5,195 bases of DNA from an uncultured Chthoniobacterales bacterium (GTDB lineage Bacteria; Verrucomicrobiota; Verrucomicrobiia; Chthoniobacterales; CAKUMP01): the NCBI GenBank assembly GCA_934667795.1, contig CAKUMP010000183.1, forward strand, positions 1 through 5,195. The letters are read 5' to 3'. Below, in pieces: positions 1 to 4,424 of the stretch (its first letter is position 1; the number at the start of each line of letters is the position of its first letter). The notes under the pieces are model-generated. The model did no database searches, was not told the origin of the DNA, and worked only from the letters and a program-made list of their open reading frames with translations. The position numbers and the translations under genes were made by a program.

Positions 1-1
1 T

Positions 2-763
2 TGTGCAGCCATCCCTTCCGAATTGATGGAAAGCGAGTTGTTTGGTCATGAACGAGGAGCTTTTACTGGTGCGGACAAACAACGCACCGGACGTTTTGAA
101 GAAGCGGCAGGCGGGACACTTTTTTTAGATGAAATTGGAGAACTGGGCATCGCGGTGCAATCCAAACTGCTGCGCGTCATCCAGGAAGGAAAATTTCAAC
201 GTGTAGGTGGGTCTAAAACGATTTGTCCTGACGTCAGGATTATCGCAGCGACCAACCGCGACCTGCGAGCAGAGGTACGAGAAGGGCGTTTTCGTGAAGA
301 TCTTTATTTCCGTTTAAATGTCGTCCCTCTGCATATCCCGCCTTTACGCGAACGGCGCGAGGATATTCGTTTTCTCGGAAGCCGTTTCATCCACCGTTTC
401 GCGACTTCTCCAAAAGCAGAAATCGAATTGAGTGAAGACGCCTGGAAAATCATGGAAACCTATGACTGGCCAGGCAACGCGCGCGAACTGTTACATCAAA
501 TGGAGCGCCTTTCCGTGCTTTATGCCGGTCAGAAAATCACTCCCGCGCACCTCTCCGAACTGTGCGAAATTCCGGACTGCCATTTAACCACCTCCTCCCC
601 TTATTCTGAAGCATTGCTGGATTTTCAAAAAAATTATTTCCAGAATATCCTCGCCACCTCCCCGGATAATCTCACTCAAGCCGCACGCCTCGCCGGAATG
701 GATAAAGCCCAGTTCCATCGCATGATCGTCCGCCTCGGCCTCCATACCCCAGGAAAAAAATAA
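2..763 (+). CDS. Sigma-54-dependent enhancer-binding activator (AAA+ and Fis-type HTH), 5' end outside window
   Basis: Bacterial enhancer-binding protein that uses ATP to remodel the sigma-54 RNA polymerase closed complex. The frame is open from base 2 (CAAIPSEL...), so the gene starts upstream; the TTG/ATG at 23-28 is internal. Counting residues from base 23: the sigma-54-contacting GAFTGA loop is at 12-17, Walker B (LFLDE) at 33-37, the ATNRD sensor segment at 76-80, the FREDLYFRLNV arginine-finger region at 90-100, and WPGNARELLHQMER (sensor II; usual form WPGNVRELxNxxER) at 149-162. A Fis-type helix-turn-helix lies at about 216-240 (LTQAARLAGMDKAQFHRMI). Walker A and any N-terminal receiver, PAS or GAF domain lie outside the window, so the signal it senses cannot be told. 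It ends just before paired dyads and a -24/-12 promoter in front of dgcN, which suggests it controls the dgcNA genes. The function class is certain; the target is inferred. Confidence 0.95.
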   Translation, partial: CAAIPSELMESELFGHERGAFTGADKQRTGRFEEAAGGTLFLDEIGELGIAVQSKLLRVIQEGKFQRVGGSKTICPDVRIIAATNRDLRAEVREGRFREDLYFRLNVVPLHIPPLRERREDIRFLGSRFIHRFATSPKAEIELSEDAWKIMETYDWPGNARELLHQMERLSVLYAGQKITPAHLSELCEIPDCHLTTSSPYSEALLDFQKNYFQNILATSPDNLTQAARLAGMDKAQFHRMIVRLGLHTPGKK

Positions 764-766
764 ATC

Positions 767-804
767 GTTGATCATTCATCAACAACCATTGACAAAAAAT
801 CAAC
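767..804. promoter_or_regulatory. Paired 17-bp dyads, likely activator binding sites (UAS)
   Basis: Dyad 1 is GTTGAT-CATTC-ATCAAC at 767-783 with perfect 6-bp arms. Dyad 2 is ATTGAC-AAAAA-ATCAAC at 788-804 with the same 6-5-6 layout and a conserved TTGA/TCAA core. They begin exactly 21 bp apart, two helical turns, so two bound dimers would lie on the same DNA face. The outer bases also form an 8-bp inverted repeat, TCGTTGAT (765-772) and ATCAACGA (799-806). The centres lie about 97 and 76 bp upstream of the transcription start predicted from the -24/-12 promoter, a usual place for an enhancer-binding protein. Assignment to the neighbouring activator is inferred from position and symmetry. Confidence 0.6.
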
Positions 805-845
805 GAACAATTTCTTTCCCCAACTATTTATCAGGGTAAAACGGT

Positions 846-862
846 TTGGCACGCGGTGTGCT
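846..862 (+). promoter_or_regulatory. Sigma-54 (-24/-12) promoter of dgcNA
   Basis: The sequence TTGGCACG-CGGT-GTGCT matches the sigma-54 consensus YTGGCACG-N4-TTGCW at every defined position but one (G for the first T of TTGC). The invariant GG (848-849) and GC (860-861) are separated by exactly 10 bp, as required. Transcription should begin about 12 bp after the GC, near 872-873. Its place between a sigma-54 activator gene with paired upstream dyads and dgcN makes a chance match unlikely. The predicted start of transcription is only a few bases before the dgcN ATG at 876. Confidence 0.75.
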
Positions 863-875
863 AAAGAGTTTGCAA

Positions 876-1907
876 ATGACAAACACCGAATCACTTCTTC
901 AACTTCAGACGCCCTATCTTTTATTTGTAGGAGATGCGCCTGATTTACTTGCGGCTAAAACTTCCAACGGGATTGCGCGCTGGCGTCCGGAATGGTGTGT
1001 AGGGCAGCACCGTTATCCGGAATGCACGATTGATCTCGGGCTGCGGGATCTGTCCTTGAAAGAAGCACGGGAACTTGGGGCAAAGACGTTGATCATCGGG
1101 ATCGCAAATGCGGGGGGCGTGATGAATCCACGCTGGCGTCAGACCCTCATCGAGGCCATCGAACTTGGCTATGACATCGCCAGTGGGTTACATGACCGCC
1201 TTCAGGCCGTCCCCGAACTGGTACGTCTTGCGGAAGCCAATGGAACAAAACTGCATGATGTGCGTTACGCCACTCCAAGCTGTCCGGTCGGGACAGGAAA
1301 AAAGCGGACAGGACGTCGCATGCTGACTGTGGGAACCGATTGTTCGGTGGGAAAAATGTTTACGACACTTGCTGTGGAGCAGGAAATGAAACAGCGAAAT
1401 GTCGCTGCCAGTTTTGTTGCAACAGGACAGACCGGGATTTTTATTTCCGGACGCGGCGCATCGATTGATGCAGTGGTTGCGGATTTTATCAGTGGTACGG
1501 TGGAATTGCTGGCACCTGCCAATGAAAACCCTGAGCATTGGGATCTGATAGAAGGACAAGGATCCCTTTTTCACCCCTCCTATGCCGGAGTCAGTTTAGG
1601 GTTACTTCACGGAGCACAAGCCGATTGTTTGATTTTATGTGATGCGCCTGGACGTTCTCACATGCGAAATTGTACAGACTACCCGCAGCCGGAAATTCGT
1701 GAATGCATTCGTCGCAATGAAGAAGCAGCCCGTTTGACTAACCCCAATGCGAAAGTCGTTGCCTGTTCGATCAATACCTCGCAATGGTCCGAAACACAGG
1801 CATTGGAAAAACTTGCCGCATTCGAAAAAGAATACGGCTTGCCCGCAACAGATGCCTATCGTTTCGGTGCCAAAAAACTCGCCGATGCTATTTTAGCTTC
1901 CGTATAA
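876..1907 (+). CDS. dgcN: DUF1611 P-loop protein, DgcN-type D-glutamate N-acetyltransferase
   Basis: Cytoplasmic protein of 343 residues of the DUF1611 family. Members paired with an enolase-superfamily partner are named DgcN and are reported to N-acetylate D-glutamate, the first step of a D-glutamate breakdown route. Visible marks are the N-terminal PYLLFVGD and RWRPEWCVGQ segments followed by DLGL, a Walker-A-like loop TVGTDCSVGK at residues 151-160, TGQTGI at 183-188, IEGQGSLFHP at 225-234, and CDAPGR a little further on. The start is placed at ATG 876, preceded by AAAGAG (863-868). A longer TTG start at 846 would put the start codon inside the sigma-54 promoter and add ten residues not expected for the family. 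It is followed 13 bp later by dgcA, so the two are almost surely cotranscribed. The family call is firm; the exact substrate is inferred from the pairing. Confidence 0.87.
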   Translation: MTNTESLLQLQTPYLLFVGDAPDLLAAKTSNGIARWRPEWCVGQHRYPECTIDLGLRDLSLKEARELGAKTLIIGIANAGGVMNPRWRQTLIEAIELGYDIASGLHDRLQAVPELVRLAEANGTKLHDVRYATPSCPVGTGKKRTGRRMLTVGTDCSVGKMFTTLAVEQEMKQRNVAASFVATGQTGIFISGRGASIDAVVADFISGTVELLAPANENPEHWDLIEGQGSLFHPSYAGVSLGLLHGAQADCLILCDAPGRSHMRNCTDYPQPEIRECIRRNEEAARLTNPNAKVVACSINTSQWSETQALEKLAAFEKEYGLPATDAYRFGAKKLADAILASV

Positions 1908-1920
1908 TTTATTTATTCCT

Positions 1921-2898
1921 ATGAAACTCACCGCACATTCTGAACAATGGCCGGTAGCCGGACGTTTCACCATCTCCCGTGGAAGTCGCACGCATGTGGA
2001 TGTCGTGGTCGCAAAACTGGAATCTGATGGAGCAACCGGTTTTGGAGAATCCACTCCCTATGCCCGTTATGGGGAGTCGATTGAAAAAACGTTAGCCGAA
2101 TTAAAAGAAGCTGCGGACTCCCTTCAACAGGGAGTTCATATCGACAAAGTTTTGAAAAAAATGTCCCCTGGCGCCACGCGCAATGCCCTGGATGCCGCAT
2201 GGTGGGATCTCCGTTGTAAACAATCCGGAAAACGTATCACGCAACTCCTGGATCTGCCTGAGTTGCAGTCCATCACCACCGCATACACGCTCAGCATTGA
2301 TACACCTGAAAAAATGGAAGCCGTTGCGCGCGCAAATGCACATCGCACGCTGCTAAAAATAAAAACGGGCAGCGATGCAGTGGTGGCGAGTGTGGAAGCG
2401 GTCAGACGAGGTGCGCCCGAAAGTATTCTGATCGTGGATGCCAATGAGGCATGGCGTCCGGAAGAATTGCCCTTTTTGCTGAAAAGCATGGCGGGCATAG
2501 GGGTCGGACTTGTAGAACAGCCCCTGCCTGCTGGTCAGGATGAGTTGCTGGCTCAAATCCATCGCCCACTTCCTGTCGTCGCAGATGAATCCGTCCATAC
2601 CGCAGATGATATTCTGGCATTACGAGACCGATACGATGGTGTGAATCTGAAACTTGATAAAACCGGAGGCCTCACAGAAGCCTTGCGAGCAAAAGAAATC
2701 GCACTGGAAAACAACATGCTTTTGATGTGTGGCTGCATGCTTGGCACCTCCCTGGCCATGGCGCCAGCAATGGTACTTGCTCAAGGAGCAAACGTGATCG
2801 ATCTCGACGCCCCACTCCTTCTGGCAAAAGATCGGGAAAACGGAATCCCCTACCAGAATTCCACCATGCTCCCCTTCTCCGCCAGCCTCTGGGGCTGA
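1921..2898 (+). CDS. dgcA: Enolase-superfamily racemase/epimerase, DgcA-type (N-acetyl-D-glutamate racemase or dipeptide epimerase)
   Basis: A 325-residue enzyme of the muconate-lactonizing subgroup of the enolase superfamily, of normal length for its family. It should catalyse 1,1-proton transfer at the alpha carbon of a glutamate derivative, probably turning N-acetyl-D-glutamate into the L form after DgcN. The N-terminal capping region holds FTISRGSRT (16-24), which resembles the substrate-carboxylate-binding segment of Ala-Glu epimerases. The barrel shows the KxK acid/base motif (K146, K148), metal ligands D173 (VDANE), E199 (VEQP) and D222 (ADES), the opposite-face lysine in NLKLDK (K244), and a GCMLGTSLAMAP segment (271-282). 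A DLD motif (294-296), like that binding the dipeptide amino group in L-Ala-D/L-Glu epimerases, leaves that activity possible. All catalytic residues are present. The 13 bp after dgcN (TTTATTTATTCCT) contain no Shine-Dalgarno sequence, so translational coupling or SD-independent initiation is likely. Confidence 0.88.
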   Translation: MKLTAHSEQWPVAGRFTISRGSRTHVDVVVAKLESDGATGFGESTPYARYGESIEKTLAELKEAADSLQQGVHIDKVLKKMSPGATRNALDAAWWDLRCKQSGKRITQLLDLPELQSITTAYTLSIDTPEKMEAVARANAHRTLLKIKTGSDAVVASVEAVRRGAPESILIVDANEAWRPEELPFLLKSMAGIGVGLVEQPLPAGQDELLAQIHRPLPVVADESVHTADDILALRDRYDGVNLKLDKTGGLTEALRAKEIALENNMLLMCGCMLGTSLAMAPAMVLAQGANVIDLDAPLLLAKDRENGIPYQNSTMLPFSASLWG

Positions 2899-3086
2899 CA
2901 CAGGTTGGGAACATCCATGTCCTCATCGACAGAAGAGAAAATGGAGCCACGCAAAGGGTGCTACGATCGCAAAGGATTTTTTAAAATGGGATAATGCGAA
3001 AAGTGGTGATGTGGGATACCCTGCAAGAAAACAGGTCCCCTTTGTTGACAGTATGCCCCACTCCAGACATGTCGTCCGCCTTGTTA
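2899..3086. other. Spacer without a convincing gene, possibly decayed sequence
   Basis: No long ORF with a credible start lies here. A 25-residue ORF (2917-2994, plus strand) starts with ATG and ends with RKGCYDRKGFFKMG. The DRKGFFKMG stretch faintly resembles a twin-arginine signal (RRxFLK), so this may be the stump of an exported protein, but it is too short to call a gene. A second frame is open from 2897 to the TAA at 3113-3115 but lacks an initiator near its beginning. No clear intrinsic terminator for dgcNA was found: no GC-rich stem followed by a T-run. Confidence 0.4.
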
Positions 3087-3110
3087 AGAGCGGTGACGTG
3101 TCACCGCTCT
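3087..3110. repeat. Perfect 24-bp palindrome
   Basis: The 11-bp arms AGAGCGGTGAC and GTCACCGCTCT are separated by only two bases (GT). As RNA this would form a strong GC-rich hairpin with a strained loop, or as DNA a cruciform. It contains the TGA stop (3103-3101) of the minus-strand ORF to its right. Neither side has a proper T-run (CCTAAATTTTT on the plus side, TTAACAAGG on the minus side), so it is a poor classical terminator. It may be a Rho-type hairpin, an extragenic palindromic repeat or an end of the adjoining mobile element. Confidence 0.7.
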
Positions 3111-3352
3111 CCTAAATTTTTACGCCATTGAAGATGATTGGCATTTAACTCATCGTATGCTTCTTCTGGTGTACGATAGTGTTCATCGTAATTAAATAGA
3201 GCTTGTCCCAACGAAGCGTTTTTTTCAACCTTCGTAAAAGCAAATGCGTGTAAAAGATGAAAATATTCCTCCCAGATTCTTTTTCTGCTCAATCTTTTAT
3301 GAAAATCCACAAAACTGTCATGATCCGGGCATACCTCTCCTGTTGTTTTCAA
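3101..3352 (-). CDS. Hypothetical 83-residue protein next to transposase remnant
   Basis: I do not recognise this protein. It is a charged, soluble, probably helical sequence with no membrane segment or signal peptide; a typical stretch is HYRTPEEAYDELNANHLQW near the C-terminus. The frame is open from about 3380 and has no ATG, so it needs the TTG at 3352-3350 or a lost upstream start. This and the faint likeness of YRTPEEAYDEL to recombinase tails raise the chance that it is a fragment. It follows the transposase on the same strand by about 22 bp and its TGA lies inside the palindrome at 3087-3110. It could be a passenger gene of the element, the tail of a second transposase, or a chance ORF. 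Confidence 0.35.
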   Translation of the reverse strand: MKTTGEVCPDHDSFVDFHKRLSRKRIWEEYFHLLHAFAFTKVEKNASLGQALFNYDEHYRTPEEAYDELNANHLQWRKNLGER

Positions 3353-3374
3353 AAAATACGATTTTAAAACCTTT

Positions 3375-3972
3375 TCAGGCGGCTTTCACCACAGCATCGG
3401 GTTCTTCGCGCCACTTTTGACGCGCTAATACCCATAAATTGTGTGAAAGAACAGCCCAGGCAACTTGTCGTTGGCGATTCTTAAAACCTTTGGATAATGG
3501 CGTCCCCCCTAAAAACACATTTTTAAGAATTCCAATTCGCCCTTCCGTTTGTGCTCGACGAACCAAATTATCATAAAAGATTTCATCTTCCTCCAGGCGC
3601 TTCGCAAGCTTTCCGGCATCTCTTGGACAAATGGAGTCATACACATTATCCTCTTCAAGTTTTTTTGTAAGTGCTTTGCTGGCAAACCCTCTCCGCTGCG
3701 AGTCCATAAAGTTGCGGGTTGCATTTTTCCTTTAACCCTTCGTAACGCTCCTGCAACCAGCGTGAATCCCCAGGACTCTTCTCTCTTTTAAGTTCATGAT
3801 CCAGAATATAACCATCCACACTCTCCGCCAGAAACAAGCTGTTTCCAACCTCCAACTCCGCGCCGGCTTTCCCCCGCTTAATCAAGTGAATATCCCTCTC
3901 GTAAAGACTCAAAATCTTCTTGCCATTGGCTACAAGCCGCCCGCCAATGATACTCTGGAGATATAGGATACT
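3375..3972 (-). pseudogene. DDE transposase, C-terminal half, frameshifted
   Basis: Remnant of an IS transposase of the ISNCY/IS5-like DDE type, assigned from memory of the motifs GKKILSLYERD, IKRGKAGAELEVGN, RRAQTEGRIGILKN and VLSHNLWVLAR. The first piece reads from about 3972 down to about 3691 and the second continues in another frame to the TGA at 3377-3375. Joining them at CCCTCTC (3687-3693) gives ...QLYGLAAER / GFASKALTKKL..., which restores the expected ADRGFAS-like block. This fits loss of two bases, for instance one GA unit of a GAGAGA run. The presumed catalytic Asp of DRGF is Glu here (ER), while the final Glu is kept in QTEGRIG. About 200 residues remain of an expected 400 or more. 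Truncation, frameshift and a changed active site make it non-functional. Confidence 0.8.
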
Positions 3973-3980
3973 CTATTACT

Positions 3981-4280
3981 TTGCGAGTGGGGAATGTCGA
4001 ATATACAAACACCTCGACGAATCCTGATTATACTTTTACCGACATCAGTGGTCACAGAAATATCACCTTTGGGCAAACATCTTCACTTACCGATGCTTTT
4101 CCTTTAAATGGAAATATTTCCAATTTTTTACTTTATAATCGCGCATTGGGCGATGAAGAAGCTGGGAACGTACTCACCTATCTGAGTGCTCAGACGATTC
4201 CTGAGCCTGGTACCGCAGCACTTTTATTACTTACTCCTGCTTTGTTGTTATTATCCCGTCGTGCGCATATCGTGCAATAA
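3981..4280 (+). pseudogene. LamG-like PEP-CTERM surface protein, C-terminal fragment
   Basis: The frame is open from 3951, just after a stop at 3948-3950, and the first possible start is TTG 3981. Counting from there, residues 1-70 resemble the last strands of a concanavalin-A-like LamG jelly roll (DISGHRNITFGQ, then NISNFLLYNRALGDEEA). They are followed by the tripartite PEP-CTERM sorting signal: PEP at 74-76, a hydrophobic segment of about 13 residues rich in Leu and Ala (79-91), and the basic SRRAH tail. Such signals are processed by an exosortase during export to the cell envelope. Full LamG PEP-CTERM proteins usually have more than 200 residues and an N-terminal signal peptide; none exists here, because the reverse-oriented transposase remnant occupies that place. 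It is therefore read as a stump, not expressed in its original form. Confidence 0.68.
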
Positions 4281-4297
4281 CGCCACACAGATCAAAA

Positions 4298-4348
4298 ACC
4301 TGGGAGGGGTCTCCGGATACGACCTCCATCATCAGGTCATTGTTTTTT
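4298..4348 (+). terminator. Probable intrinsic terminator after PEP-CTERM fragment
   Basis: An outer stem ACCTG (4298-4302) / CAGGT (4333-4337) encloses an inner pairing of GGAGG..TC with GACCTCC (4321-4327), carrying a small bulge. A run of six T follows at 4343-4348 after a short CATTG spacer. The stem is imperfect and the T-run is slightly distant, so the call is moderate. It lies 18 bp after the TAA of the fragment and separates it from the gene at 4405. Confidence 0.5.
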
Positions 4349-4396
4349 AGCCGTTTTCTCTCTCGTCCTTTACAGATATTCCAAAACCAGACATGA

Positions 4397-4424
4397 TAGT
4401 GTCTATGACACTAAAACCGGTTTT
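4397..4424. promoter_or_regulatory. Two adjacent dyads over a start codon, operator-like
   Basis: TAGTGTC-TAT-GACACTA (4397-4413) has 7-bp arms and a three-base centre. It is followed directly by AAAACCGGTTTT (4413-4424), a perfect 12-bp palindrome that extends to 14 bp with the flanking T and A. The second, with its central CG, has the form of LacI/GalR-family operators. The ATG at 4405 lies at the centre of the first dyad, so a bound repressor, or an mRNA hairpin with a three-base loop, would block expression of the gene. No regulator gene is in the window, so function is inferred from symmetry alone. Confidence 0.4.

Larger units (their letters stand above)
3087..3972 (-). mobile_element. 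Insertion sequence remnant (boundaries approximate)
   Basis: The block holds the C-terminal half of a DDE transposase with a frameshift and, behind it on the same strand, an 83-codon ORF ending inside a palindrome. The transposase frame meets a stop at 3975-3973, where the frame of an unrelated plus-strand surface protein takes over, so the N-terminal half and that end of the element are gone. I could not find terminal inverted repeats or a target duplication. The left limit at the palindrome is a guess. The element should be immobile on its own. Confidence 0.55.

Noticed and set aside
846..875. Longer dgcN beginning at TTG 846
   Set aside because: It would put the start codon within the -24 element, upstream of the predicted transcript start, and adds ten residues that do not resemble the family N-terminus.
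1188..1574. Minus-strand ORF of 128 codons inside dgcN
   Set aside because: It is the shadow of a well-conserved plus-strand gene; the translation shows no recognisable domain.
2136..2498. Minus-strand ORF of 120 codons inside dgcA
   Set aside because: It lies opposite the catalytic region of an intact enolase-superfamily enzyme and has no domain likeness.
2897..3115. Open plus-strand frame with KDFLKWDNAKSGDVGYPAR and a TAA just after the palindrome
   Set aside because: It has no start codon until far inside, begins in another frame directly over the dgcA stop and matches no family I know; probably a chance open frame or decayed sequence.
3087..3120. Palindrome as a classical Rho-independent terminator
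   Set aside because: The stem is strong but the loop is only two bases and neither side has an immediate T-run, so I list it as a palindromic repeat.
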